A program made the position numbers and the translations under genes. From Salvator merianae (taxonomy: Eukaryota > Chordata > Lepidosauria > Squamata > Teiidae), in the NCBI GenBank assembly GCA_003586115.2, contig QVOM02000001.1:20091289-20155288 (forward strand): a DNA stretch of 64,000 nt, read 5' to 3'. The notes under the pieces were generated by a model, which worked only from the letters and a program-made list of their open reading frames with translations, was not told where the DNA came from and ran no database searches. Shown piece by piece: positions 35,070 through 46,900 of this stretch (within the stretch, counting starts at the first letter, position 1; each line of letters starts with the position of its first letter).

Positions 35070-36082
35070 TTTTATTGAAGGCCAGTTCCTTCAAAATAAG
35101 TTGTGTTGAGGGCAACAGTTTTAACCCACCTGCTTGTTCTTTGTGAAACATGCTGCCATTGAGAGGACTTCCAAATCAAAACCTTGGCTGCTCCATTTCT
35201 CTGCCCTGCCTAAAAGGTAAAAAACTAATATGTATGCATTCCTTGGAAATTCATATACGTAGCTGGAAGTTCATCAGAGTTTCTCAGTATAGCCAGTTGA
35301 GCAACTCAGAAGGAAAGTTACTTTTAAAAAAATCTTGCTTCTTCTGTGTGGGCTAGGAATGGATGGCTGTGTTTAATTTTTTTAAGGTGGGTTGTTGTTG
35401 TTTTGCAGGCTTCTTATATTACCCATCTATACTTCATATCCTTCTACATCAGCTCACAATTTACACATTTTTATCCTAGAATATGCATTTCTGTATATGT
35501 TGTGGTGCTGAATTACAAAACACTGAATTTACATTTTACAAAATCTGGGGATGAGTGAAAATCAGATTTCCTCTCATAGGCTTGTGACTATGTAGGGATG
35601 TATTTTGACCCAGAGCTTGCTAAATCCACCAGTTCTGCAAGATCGGCAAACAATAAGAACAGTACACTCTGCCTTTCACAGCAGTAGCACAGGACAGAAC
35701 TCTGGAGAAGGAACAGATACACACCCTGTGTTAGGAGAGATGGGGAAGAAGATGGCACATTTTATGTTTTTCATTTCAAACCTGATCAAATGCAGAGCCA
35801 TCTCGTGAAGAAAGGGCACACACACACACACAGAATGTAGTGGAGTGATGTCTCTTTTTAACATATCAGTAGAGGTTAGCATCATATTCTATAAACTGGG
35901 TTTTCTTCCACTGGGTTAAGCAAATCAACAATTTCTTTTTGCACTAAAATGGAATGACTTTCAGCATCACCTTTCCTTGGGAAATGATTTGGTGGTGGGT
36001 ATAATATTTGGCAAGCAGGTTTGCTTATGCTTCCTTGTGTTTTAAGGCCTGGTCAGTTACCTTATTTAGGAATGAAACATAC

Positions 36083-36460
36083 GAGAGATATGCATGAACA
36101 GAAGTTTGCTGGTTCAATTTTATTCAAATCAAACTGAACCTCATTTGGTTTGGTACGATCTAGAACCAGCTTGAATACGCTCAGCTGTTTCTAGATTGAA
36201 CCTTGAACAATTTGCAAACATTTGCGAATGTTAAATACAAAAAGTGAATTTTAAAAGTCCTATTTAAAGGGATGGAATGGGGTAAAGTTTGAACAGTTTG
36301 AATCAAACAGTTCAGTTTCACCCAGTTTGAATGAACACCCTTGGTTCAGTTCAGATTGAACCAGCCTGTTTTGAATGGGGGAGGCATTGGTTTGAATCAA
36401 ACCAGGTTGAATCATTTGTTTTGATTAAAACTGAACATGAACTAGATTTGCACATCTCTA
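36083..36460 (+). mobile_element. hAT-like MITE with GTTTGAA-rich interior
   Basis: Left GAGAGATATGCATGAACAG and right CTAGATTTGCACATCTCTA are complementary at the outer ~12 bases. The interior has many GTTTGAAT, AATCAAAC and GGTTCAAT words, as at 22533-22811. Flanking octamers agree only partly, so the boundaries are approximate. Confidence 0.55.
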
Positions 36461-36465
36461 GAAGG

Positions 36466-36645
36466 TACTTCTTGTTGTCAGGTGCCATTGAGCTAGGGAT
36501 GCCTTTTGGTGATTCCATGGATACATCCATGCAGTTTTCTTGGCAGCTACAAAGTGATCTACCATGACCTTCTTTTAAGCAGAAGCTGGAGATCAAACTT
36601 GTGACCCCATACTTTACAGGCAGGTGTTCTACCACTGAGCCAGAC
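36466..36645 (-). mobile_element. tRNA-derived SINE, minus strand
   Basis: On the minus strand it starts TGGCTCAGTGGTAGAACACC, a good A box in tRNA context, followed by CACAAGTTTGATCTCC (B-box-like) about 35 bases later. The body continues with GCTGCCAAGAAAACTGCATG and ends with CTCAATGGCACCTGACAAC. This is the most complete SINE of its type here. The 212-aa minus-strand ORF overlapping it is not a gene. Confidence 0.65.
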
Positions 36646-38239
36646 ACTGCCATAGAAGGTATTGTAGACACCCAAACAGAATGTGAAGAACTGGTCTTCA
36701 TGCCCTGAACTGTAGTTGTCAGCTGCCAGATTTTAACTTCAGCTACGTGCTTCCCAAAGGCCAAAGTTGCCTGATTTGGTGGAAGGTGGTGCAGTGAACA
36801 CTGGACTATCAGTAAGCACACCATACCACAGCTTGAAGCACACTCCTGACCCCCCCCCCAGTCCTTTGAGTGGCACACTATCAAACTGTGCCAATTCCTT
36901 AAAGCTGTGCCATTTGCATTAAGTGTGGAGAGATGGTTTTCAGCAAGTGTGTCAGGGAGCCTGCAATTCCTCCCTGATTCACCACTCATCCCTGTGCATC
37001 TTTATGGTTCAATAGTTAGTACAATCTGTTGAGTTGTGTATTAATAATGCATGATCCACATCAAATGCTGTGCTACTGAGTTATGGAGTTTCCCTGACAA
37101 TATGTAAATATGACCTTTAGCTAGAAGCTGTATCCTGGTTTACTTGCATCAGTCCTCTTGACTTCTTTACCTTTTATTTATTTATGTATGTATGTATGTA
37201 TATATGTATTTTAATTATTTACATTTTTATAACTTACTTTCTTTCCTTGGTCCTCCAGGTCCCCTGGCGGAGAGAGAGAGAGAGAAAGAGAACCCACCCT
37301 ATTCCCAATCATCTCAAAAGAACTGGACAAAATGTGGCCCTGAACCAACTTTGCTGTTCCTCCTTCTGTGTGCCCTGGACTAGTGAGGAGACGCTACTCT
37401 TACTTGCATCAGGAGTGATTGGCTGGACTCCTCTTCTCTACTGACCATTCCTTCTCAGTGGCTAAGGCGGTTCCCCACCCTGGGATTCCACAGGTGTGAG
37501 GTGATCTCTTCACATATCCCTTTCCTCTCTCACAAAGCCCTGAATCAGAGGGTGTGTCTCCGAGGCTCACAAATACTCACAGGTTCCAGCAGGAACAGAG
37601 GCTGTTTCCCTGCCCCGCCCCTTACTGCAGCACACAGGCAGACTAGGCCTGGCTTCCCAACCCCTCGGCCTTGCCAGATAAAACTGCCAACTCTGAGCTC
37701 TTTGTTCCAGCCGTTTTGATACCAGTGCTCCCTTTAATCCTTTCCCTGTGTCTCATGATTGCAGACTTTTTTCCCACCATCAGCTGCAAAAAACATGGAC
37801 AGGGTGTGTGAAGAAGAAACCGTTTAAGGCTAGCATTCCTTTGGCCCCTCCCCACCTATTTCCTATTCTTTTACCTGACTCTGAGCCACAATCAATGCAC
37901 TTTTACACTGTCACATGAAAGGCCTCAGCTCCGTAGACTGCTCATGTACGGGCAAATATTTGACAGGGGAGAGGTTGTGCACATTGATTTATGATTCAGG
38001 CATTTAGGGAACAGCCTTGGACTTAAGGATGTTTCTACTCCAGCTGTGGTTGTTCCCCAGAAGTGACATGAATCTGTTTTACTCCCTTATTGCAGAAAAC
38101 CCAGGCAATGCTGCCTCTGAACGGGTACATTGCAAAGGTGTGCCCTTCGTCTTCCTATCACTGAAGAAGAGGTCTACAGGGATTTCTTGCAGATATTTCT
38201 CTGACTCTTAACAGTCTTACAGAGTTTGTTTTTGGAGTT
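36646..38239. other. Unassigned
   Basis: Contains the TATG array and a (GA)n tract at 37270-37293. No transposon termini or exon recognised. Confidence 0.5.
37176..37212 (+). repeat. (TTTA)n/(TATG)n microsatellite
   Basis: TTTATTTATTTATG followed by about five TATG units. Confidence 0.85.
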
Positions 38240-38242
38240 TGT

Positions 38243-38907
38243 GGGCCTGTTCGCACTACAGCGGTAGTCCATTCGCTGGAACGGAGCATTCGCACTCCTG
38301 CGGGCGCGCGGCTCTCCCAATCCGAACTCAGCCTCTCCTGATTCGTACCTGATGCTGGGTAAGGCAAGACAAGTAATTGCTTGTCTTCATTCCTACTTGC
38401 GCGATCAAGTGAAGATCGGGGAAGGTACTTTCGCACTCCCCTCATCTCGCGGTGCCCTTCCGTCGCTCTGACGTCGGCGGATGCAGTCAGTTGTCGCATG
38501 CGCCGTTCCTTGCTACAAAGACGCCCTCCCACTTCAGAGCGTACTTCATAAGCAAGGACGAAGTTGTGTCCGGTTTTCACCGTCTTCATAACGGCTTCGG
38601 AATCCAGCCCTTTCTGCATATTGCTAACTGCGAAGTCGGCTCCGCAGCTTCGGAGCGTCACTGCAGAAATGACGCTGCTAGGATAGAGCGCTCCGCCAAT
38701 GGTGAGCATCGGAGGGAGGGACGTCCAGCCACCGGTGAAGGTGCGGAAACGAACCTGGTGATGAAGCATTCGCACCGACACGGCAGCCGGCTACCTTCGG
38801 GTACATTTTAATGCAAACGAGTGCGAATGTGCGGAACCTTTCCTCATCTACACCGGCCTGAAGCATGCTAATTGGAACGGTCTGCTGACCTAAGTGTGAA
38901 CAGGCTC
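38243..38907 (+). mobile_element. CpG-rich GGGCC-TIR element, copy 3
   Basis: Starts GGGCCTGTTCGCACTACAGC and ends CTAAGTGTGAACAGGCTC. TGT flanks both sides (38240-38242, 38908-38910). At 665 bp it is the longest of the three copies. The left 150 bp align with the 27968 copy (TGCTGGGTAAGGCAAGACAAG). The 207-aa minus-strand ORF inside has no recognisable domain and is an effect of the CpG-rich sequence. Confidence 0.88.
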
Positions 38908-39758
38908 TGTGTGTCTGTGTGCATAAGAACAGAAATTTGAAGTTTACATATAGAACAACACATGAGTTAGGTATAAAAATGAGCAGAGCTCTTGCACCTT
39001 TAACATTTCTATACCACTTCCCATTGAAGAATCCCAAAGCAGTTTACAAAACCAAAGGTAAATCATTTTATTGGTGGCTTTTTTTTTCCCTCTGAAGGCT
39101 AGGCACTGAAATTTGCTGGGTTTTTCCCTTCCCAATGAGGCATCAAAGGTACAAGAGGAAAACTAGTATTCTAGAAGCTGCCCCAGGAGTTGGCAGCAGT
39201 GTGTGCACACTGCTGCCAATGGGACCAGTCAGATTCACAGCAGCATACTGTGAAGAGTGGAATAGGGGGGGGGAGGTTGCCTGTCAATCTACCTCTTCTT
39301 TATGTGTGGGTGTGTGACCATGTAGTCACCCCCTGACACACCACCAGTGCAGACCCAGCCATTGTCTTTTGCATCAGGTTGGTCTGGTGTTCCTTTCCTC
39401 TCTATTCTCAAACAGCAAAGAGCCACTAAGTGGCGCTGTCGTTCCAGTCCACTCCAGATGTGGTTTGCAGTGTGCATAGAAGGGTAACATTAAAAGGATC
39501 CACAGGTTTGCCAATATGTTTTGCTACTGCATGCCAAGAAATGAAACAGCCACCCACATGGACACGTTCATGAAGGTGCTGGAGGACATTCTTTATTACA
39601 GGAAGGCAATTGACAGGAGTTGCCTTAAGGATAACCCAAGGCACAAATGGGGGTAAGGAAGATAATTTCAGCACACAGTGTGCTTTATTTCAGCCTTGCT
39701 CTGCTAAAATTAGCACTTCTACCCAAGTATTAAAGAGGTCAGTCAGAAACCTGATTGT

Positions 39759-40136
39759 GGGTGCTTCCAGACTGCAGGAGTTTCTTTAGATCCCACAATT
39801 ATCCTTCACTGTCCCTGCTAGACAGCAGGAGGCAACCCCAGGGTCTTACATCTGTCTGCTACTCCTTGCATTCCTGTTCCAAATATCCAGATGTCAGCCA
39901 ACTGCCTGTTGTTGTTTTTTTTCCTGCACTTTGCTAGCATCTGGATATTTGCAACAGGAACAATAATACAAAGAGCGGCCAGAGGTAAGCAACCAGTATT
40001 ACGGGAGATTTGTAAACGTTGCTGGATTTCCTGTAATACCGATACATTGGCTTTTCAGTCTACTAACAAATACGTGTAGCATTCCTAATACAGTCCCAGG
40101 AGACTCATGGATTTTAATCAGAATCTGGAGGCATTC
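39759..40136. mobile_element. Family F palindromic MITE (GGGTGCTTCCAGAC)
   Basis: Left GGGTGCTTCCAGACTGCAGG, right ATCTGGAGGCATTC. TGT flanks both sides (39756-39758, 40137-40139). The centre is a palindrome, TATCCAGATGTCAGCCAA facing GCTAGCATCTGGATATTTGC, also present at 49700-49790 and 53330-53410. Confidence 0.75.
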
Positions 40137-40374
40137 TGTGTTTCTTTAATCACTTAAGATGGCCCAAATGCCAACTTAGGATTATTACCAAGTTCACTGA
40201 GCCCTTGCAGAAACTTTTTGGAAATGAACTGAGACAACTGGTGGAGTGTTTATGTAAAAAGAGGGAAATCTTCTCTCTCCTGCTTACATGAACATCTTTA
40301 AAAAAGGGTGAAACAAGGCCCTTTTAGCAGCCTGCATGTTTTTTTTTAAAAAATGATCTTTAGATATACATTTA

Positions 40375-41128
40375 GGCCGTGGTCACACCTTATGTTTTCT
40401 GAGTGGGGAGAACGGTTTCACTCCTCAGAAACCAGACGCTAAATTGTGTTTCTGTTTTTTCTGAGGAGTTTCCTGGCTGGAAAGGGATTATCCTAAATTC
40501 GGATAATCCCAACTCTGAGTCCGTTTCAGTAAGAAACGGACCCAGCCAGGCCACCTCCTGCCGTCCTCCCAGAGGCTGTGGCTGCCTCCTGCCACCTCCC
40601 CAAGCCCCCCCCCACTTCCCGCTCCACCCCACCCCACCCCCAAATTCACTTCTGTCTATGTGGGGGGAGCGGGAAGCAGTTGCAGCCACGATCGCGGCAG
40701 CAGCTGACAGCGGGGGATGGGGAAGCTTCAGAGGGCTACTAGGAAACAGGGGGGGTCTGGAGTGGGTGGTGGGCTCCCACCATACCCCCGCCACTTCTGG
40801 CTACCCCTCTGAAGCTCCACCATCGCCCCCTGTCAGCTGCCTTCTTAAGTGGGGGGAGGAAGCAGCTGCAGCCATGATCGCGGTTGCAACTGCTTCTGCC
40901 ACCCTCCCACCCCCTCCCTCTCTCCGTCATCTCCCGCCACCACCCCCGCCCACCCTCCACCACCTCCCGCCACCACCCCTCCCCCCTCCCCCAACTTACC
41001 TATGCTTGGGAGGGTGAGGATGGCAGCGGCGGCGGCGCCTGGTGTGACCAGGCTGAAAGAGCCCCAAAACGGCCTCCCGCCCCGTCCGTCCCAGGGACGG
41101 ACTAAACTATTAGAGTGTGACTGCAGCC
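40375..41128 (+). mobile_element. GC-rich DNA transposon with GGCCGTGGTCACAC end
   Basis: Left GGCCGTGGTCACACC; the right end is either GTGTGACTGCAGCC at 41128 or GGTGTGACCAGGC at 41056. The middle is a large imperfect inverted repeat: GGAAGCTTCAGAGGG near 40720 faces CCCCTCTGAAGCTCC near 40805, with ATGATCGCGG-type blocks on both outer sides. No matching 3-bp flanks were found. The proline-rich 204-aa ORF comes from CCACC-type low-complexity sequence. Confidence 0.6.
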
Positions 41129-41695
41129 CTGGAAACAATTGCTCAGTTCATCCCACTCTAGCGAGGAAATTCTGAGGAAGTGCTTTTCCAGCAGAGGAGG
41201 AGCAATCACTCTGATAATGCTTTTCACCACCCCGCTGCCACTGCCCTGCAGACTTATCTCACGCGCTTCTTTGCTGGCAATCTGACCGGCCCTGTTTTTG
41301 AAGAAATAGAAAATTGCCAACTTCCGGGGCCGCTTTCTGCATCTCCAAAATTAGGCCCAGTTAGAAACATTTAAGCCAGGGAACTTTTGTTCCTCCACTT
41401 GCTTCATCATTAGCGCTGCTGTGAGGAGGGCTGGCAAACAGCATAGTTCAGGCTTCAAGGTCTGGATCTGTTGTGCCATTGGCTAATCGCTTCCTCTCCA
41501 CTTTTGTTCTAATATCCTCTGTGGACAAGTGACAGAGCCGAGGAACCATCTTCCCCTTTAACCTTATGCATCTGTAACCCCAAAATTTATTTTTGAGTTC
41601 TGCGTTACACAGTTCCGTTTGATTTACCAATGCTTTTTCAAGTTTTCTACAATTTAATAGATACTTATTACCATCAGGATTTGAAAGGTCTGAAA

Positions 41696-42035
41696 CAGCG
41701 GCGTAGCTAAATGTTCCGCCACCCGGGGCAGACCAAACGGCGGCAGCCGAGCAGGGCGCCCCGCCCTGTAGGATGCCCCACCCTGCAGCTGCCTACTCCC
41801 GCTGCTGCCGTGATGATGGCCGCACGCGCCAGCCGGCACAGTGAGCAGGCGGGGCGAGCGAGCGGCAGGCGGGGCCAGCGAGCGGCGAGCGAGCGGCGGA
41901 CATGCCGGTGAAGCCGACTAAAGGCAAACTGGCGGCCGGGCGGGCGGGAGGGCCCAACTCAAAGGGGGGTGCCGCCCCCAACAATGCACTGCCCGGTGCG
42001 CAGCGTCCCCCGTGCCCCCCCTTGCTACGCCAGTG
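41696..42035 (-). mobile_element. GC-rich hAT-type MITE, copy 2, perfect 8-bp target duplication
   Basis: Starts CAGCGGCGTAGC and ends GCTACGCCAGTG. gtctgaaa lies directly outside both ends (41688-41695, 42036-42043). It is inverted relative to the 6770 copy and longer (340 bp), with an extra GAGCGAGCGGC-type repetitive stretch around 41845-41900. No coding potential. Confidence 0.92.
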
Positions 42036-42469
42036 GTCTGAAACCAGATGGGGTACAGCATCAGAAGAGCGTGCTGTAAGCTCTGTTCCAGCAGCATATC
42101 CCTACTTCAGTGAAATAAACTATAAACCTCTTTCTCTGTTGGTAAATCATATAAACGACATTCAAATCCATGTTATGCTAGAAAGAGGTGAAGTGCTTGC
42201 TGAAGGAATTTCCAGTCTTTTCATAGGCACACAGCCTGAAGTATACTTGGGCTGTGCCCTTGTTTTCTGCTTCTTAGGGAACATAATGAGGCTGCGGCAG
42301 CAGAAGGATCAGTATGATATCAGCACAGGCCTGCTGTGAGCACAACTGAACATTCTATAACAAACGAAAGAAACATTGGAGCGGGTTAAGGAAAGAAAGC
42401 TATATTTTCAGAGGAAACATCTTCCTTTTTTGGCTTAGTGCTAAAACACTGGACAAGGAAACAGAATTC

Positions 42470-42841
42470 AGAAACCTACAGTCTGGCCATACTAGATCTG
42501 CCCGTGCTTTAAGATCACAAAGTGAGGGCCTTGTAGATCCGCCTCTCTCAGAGGTATAAGGGGCAGGGACACACAAGAGGGCCTTTTCTGTGGTAGCCCC
42601 AGATTTTGGAAAAAAAAACGCCGTTTGGAGGTTCACCAGGCACATGCCTCCTCCCCTGGGCCTTTAATGTTTAGCTTCCTCTGAATGCTGTCCTGTCAGG
42701 GAGGGAGGGAGGGAGGGAGGGAGTATTACATTTTAAGAATATTGTCTATATTTTATGTTTGTTTTTTTTATTGCTGTGATCTGTCTTGGAACCTTCTAGT
42801 GAAGGGCAGGATATACATTCTAAAATAAAATAAAATAAAAT
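42470..42841 (+). mobile_element. L2-clade LINE 3' end
   Basis: AGAGGGCCTTTTCTGTGGTAG encodes RAFSVVAP-like residues of the L2 C-terminus. It is followed by GGGCCTTTAATGTTTAGCTT, a (GGGA)n tract and the AGTGAAGGGCAGGATATACA tail ending in (TAAAA)n at 42822-42841. It is frameshifted and has no intact ORF. Confidence 0.75.
42697..42724 (+). repeat. (GGGA)n microsatellite
   Basis: About six GGGA units inside the L2 3' UTR. Confidence 0.9.
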
Positions 42842-43947
42842 ACTAGAATGTGCATGCCTCTAGCAGCCCAATTGTTCCATCATGCATCTTAACATCCTTG
42901 ACTGCAGGACGTTTCCAGAGATATATGGAAAATGTTTGGGTGCTAGTAACTAAAAACAGCTTCACCACCGGGCCCCTTTCCAACAGCAGGTGTTTGGATA
43001 AGAGTTTTGGTCAATTGCCTGCAAAAAACCCATCTTTGTTCCCCTCCATCTTCTCTTCATCCTGGCAGGAAAGTGTGTCCTCCATCCAGCTCTGCCTATT
43101 TATTGGCCTTCATAGTTAACAGCAAACGAAGCCATTAAAGAAGCTGCTTGGCAAGATACAGAAATACTTAGGCAATAAAACAAGCGAGATAAAAAACAGG
43201 GAGCTAAATAAAACTGAAATCACAAAATGTCAGTTTTGACTGCCACATGGAAAACTCTGCATATTGTAGTTGATTGTTTGCAGTCAACCGTCATCAGAAG
43301 GATCCGATCTTCTCTACAACATTATATACTTTCAAATGTGGATTTGCATGCATTCTTGAAAAACTTGCTTCATCTGTAATGTTCTGCATCATAATACCCA
43401 AAGAACATATTTAACAAAGGTTCTCGGTGGTGGTTGTAATGTGCACAATAGCCCTTCAGGATATTGTTTTATGCTGGGTTCCAAAGGTATTCGCACACTA
43501 CATAGGAACTTCCCATTTTCTTGGACAATCTGCCACTCAAACTGCAATGTTGGTGAGGGTTCAAAAAGGGGGGAGAAAGCTTTAGAGTGAACTATGTTTA
43601 GTTTCAGTCCTGCCTGAAATCCAGGTACTGTACAGAGTTCCTAGCAGTTACTTTGGTTAGTATATCACTCACGCTGTTCGCGTACATGGCTGCCAGGATG
43701 TGTGGTGAGTGAATGATTTTTAAGAGATCCTGGCAGATGTAGAAAGTCTCAAATTAAGGCTGGAATGACTGCATTCCTCTCTTGATAGGTCAGCCAACCA
43801 GTGAGAAGAGCAAGAGATGACCTTATAAGGCAAATGCGAACGCTTGCTTTTGTGCCACGCCTAAGAGGCTGGACCCAGGCTGGAATGGTGCTGATCATTT
43901 ACCTCCAGCGTGGAGCTGTTTTCTCCACCTCTTCTGAAAAGTTTTCA

Positions 43948-44051
<104 letters not shown>

Positions 44052-44129
44052 AACAATATTGTAATACAATATTGTATTACATAGGAGTGAGGGGAAGTAT
44101 GTCCCTGCATCCTTCTTACAAAGAAATAG

Positions 44130-44354
44130 TGTTGCATTTACACCTAAGTTTTAATCCACTTTCAGTCCACTTTCAGAGTGAGAGGACACATCAGCAAAGT
44201 GGCTAGTCATTTTCTTTCTACTTATCTAACCCAAAGGTGGATTTTCTGAGTTAGATAATGCCAAAAGAAAACAGAGCTCGACACTTTGCTGATGTGTTTT
44301 CTCACAATGAAAGTGGATTGAAGCTGGATTCAAACTTAGGTGTGAACGCAGCAC
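44130..44354. mobile_element. CCTAAG-family palindromic MITE, copy 2
   Basis: Left arm TTACACCTAAGTTTTAATCC, right arm GATTCAAACTTAGGTGTGAA, with complementary ACATCAGCAAAGTG / CACTTTGCTGATGTG inside. The outermost bases (GTTGCATTT / GAACGCAGCAC) differ from the GGGC ends of the other copies. No clear target duplication. Confidence 0.75.
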
Positions 44355-45799
44355 CAGATCCCAGCTGTTCTCATGCTCCCTAAACACTGAACACTTCCAT
44401 ACTGCAGAATTTTTCTCTTTTCTTTGCAGTGTTTTAGACACATGAGCATTGCCTGATGCAAACATAACTTGCGTGGCAGTAACATGGGTGTCTATCTTGA
44501 CTCTGTGGTGATTTTGGCACACACACAGGGAATGTCAAGAGCCATTAAGTCACTGCCAAAGAAGGCCAATGTAACCTTTTAACTCTTTTTGGCACAATTA
44601 CAATTTATGAACTGGGTTGTATTTATTCTGGGGTCAAACTGTTTTTGACTGTGGATACTTCTTGAATCTGACTATTCAGGGCAGATATTGTTTGCCTTTA
44701 GTCTGGAAGGCAAATAGCAAACATTTATACACCTCTGCGGGGACAACTGGAGCAACCCGGCAGGTATTATCTCAGGGACTAGTCTTTCCCTTTCAGCTCC
44801 ATAAGGCTGCCTGGTTTTATCCTTCCCATTTGCTAATGGGAGGCTGAGGCTTTAGAAAGAGGCCATCTAACAAGTTCATTACCTGAGCCCACCTAATAAG
44901 TTCATTAGAGAGGTGAGATTAGAAATTGAGGTCATCCTCAAACACAGCCACCAAAGTGTATTAGCAATGCCTATTCCTTGACGGAGCAAAGTGTCCTGAG
45001 GTGAAGAACAAGCCCTTCTTTGAAAAGGTTCTCCCCTGAAATTGATCACCCAGCCATGAACAGTCCAGCTATTGTGTTCCACTTCCCAGGTGTGACTGGA
45101 ATGGATTCCTGTGGAGCTACAAAATCCTCATTGTGCTTAGATTACTCACTGGGGCCTTTGACAAACCTGAAGGAGAAGCAACACTCATTCATTTAATGAC
45201 TTTGCCAGTGAAATAAGAACAAATGCTTAACAGCCTGTCTGATCGCTAAGGGCCAGTTGACACAAACCAAACTTAAAAGGAGGAAAAAAGGTCTTTTTAA
45301 GGGTTGGGCCAACCTCTCCAGCTGCATGTGAGGGGGATGCTGCCCAAGCAAATAGTTTAAAACTTTGCATTTGGACAAATTAGCACTTCATTTCCTACCA
45401 CTTTAGCTAGGTAGTGGGTTAATTGTCTGACAAGCACTGCAGCGACTTTTGATTTTTAAATGATTGCTAGCGAATGTATTTTTAGGAAGGTTGTCAATAT
45501 AGTCCACTGTTAATTTGCAATTTATATCTGATCACAACGGTGCAGAATGGTAAAACAAAACAAAACAAAAAGCTAAAACTAAATGCTTCCCCACCTCTGC
45601 CCTTTCAGCATAAACTCTGTTCTTCTTTCTCTCTGAACATTAATGCTCAGCTTCCTGAGCAAGCTGGAAGGATCACAGCAAAACTCTGTTGCCTAAACAC
45701 AGGAAGCAACACAATGCAGATTTTAAAAAAATACAAGTGAATCTAATACAGCTCACTGAGAACAAAAGACAAACTACTGTGAGGTAAAAGTTTCCTTGG

Positions 45800-46900
45800 A
45801 TCCTTTGAGATTAATAAGGATGAGAAAGGGGACAACCCTGCTTTGTCCCATTAAGTATTCTTATCTGCCTCGAACTAGTTCCATTTATTTTAACGTATGC
45901 TGTGGATTCCTCATATAAATGTTTAAAATTTATCCCCCATATCGGACTTTTGACATACATTATATAAATATTGGTGATTCACCGAGTCAAATGCCTTCAT
46001 CACATCTAATTTCAAAATCCCTACTTTTTTATTGTGTTTTTTAGCATGATAAATGACATTAATTAAATTTCTTATAGGGTCACCAATATATCTATTCTTA
46101 ATGAACCCATATTGGTCCTCCTTTATTATTTTTGAAATAATTTTCTCTAACCTTTTATTCAAAACCTTGGTAAATATTTTATAATCCTGGTTTGACAAAC
46201 TAATTGGTTGATAAGAGCCAGGGTCTACTGGATTTTTTTGAGGTTTTAATATTGTAATTATTTCTATCTTATTCCAAGAATCTGGTTTTAGTCTATTATT
46301 TAATATATCATTAAAAAGAATTTGCATCTGAGGTACTAATAGTTTTATAATTTTTTTATAGAAAATAGCTGTAAACCCATCAGGACCAGGAGACTTAACA
46401 GGTTCTAGACCCTGAATTGCCTCTTCTATTTCCCGCTGGGTTATATCTGCATTTAATCTCACCTTCTGCTCTTCTGTTAATTTTCTATCAATAGTTCATA
46501 CAAAGTCTTGAATTCTATCTCCCTTATATAGATTTTCAGAATATTTAGCCATTATTTCTACTATTTCCTTATTCTTAACCTTTATTTCTCCCTCTAAATT
46601 TTGTAATTTATTAATTATTCTTTTTTCGTTCTTCTTCCTAATAGTTTTTGAGATCCTTTTCATTGCTTGTATATCCCAGCTCTTATACTCATTTTTAATC
46701 AGAGCCCATTTCTTACTACATTTAACAATATCATAATTTTCTAACTCTTTTTTATTTTTCTCCCAGTCTTGCCTGTTTCTTGTTGTCTTATTTTGTATAT
46801 ATTTCAACTGTGACTTGTTTACTTTATTTAACAACACTTCCCTATTTCTTTTCTTTTCTTTGGAGCAGAAACTAGAAATGTTCAATTTTGAGATGAGGGA
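45800..46900 (-). mobile_element. L1 LINE ORF2 fragment: pre-RT region and reverse transcriptase, broken
   Basis: An open stretch at 46496-46885 is Lys/Glu-rich, like the linker before the L1 reverse transcriptase. After a break at 46463-46495 the frame 45923-46462 (179 aa) carries SPGPDGF (residues 24-30), PGSYQPISLSNQDYKIFTK and LKLDVMKAFDSV, which are RT blocks including the first catalytic Asp. The match then shifts frame and continues to GTKQGCPLS at 45823-45849. The YxDD box, C-terminus, endonuclease and both ends are missing. It encodes no working protein. The family is L1 rather than CR1 or L2. Confidence 0.9.

Noticed and set aside
36351..36989. 212-aa minus-strand ORF
   Set aside because: It spans a tRNA-derived SINE and part of a hAT-like MITE; no domain and no splice context.
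38158..38781. 207-aa minus-strand ORF
   Set aside because: Lies almost wholly in the CpG-rich element at 38243-38907; the CpG composition lowers stop-codon frequency.
40403..41017. 204-aa proline-rich ORF
   Set aside because: Translation of CCACC/CTCC low-complexity DNA inside a GC-rich transposon.
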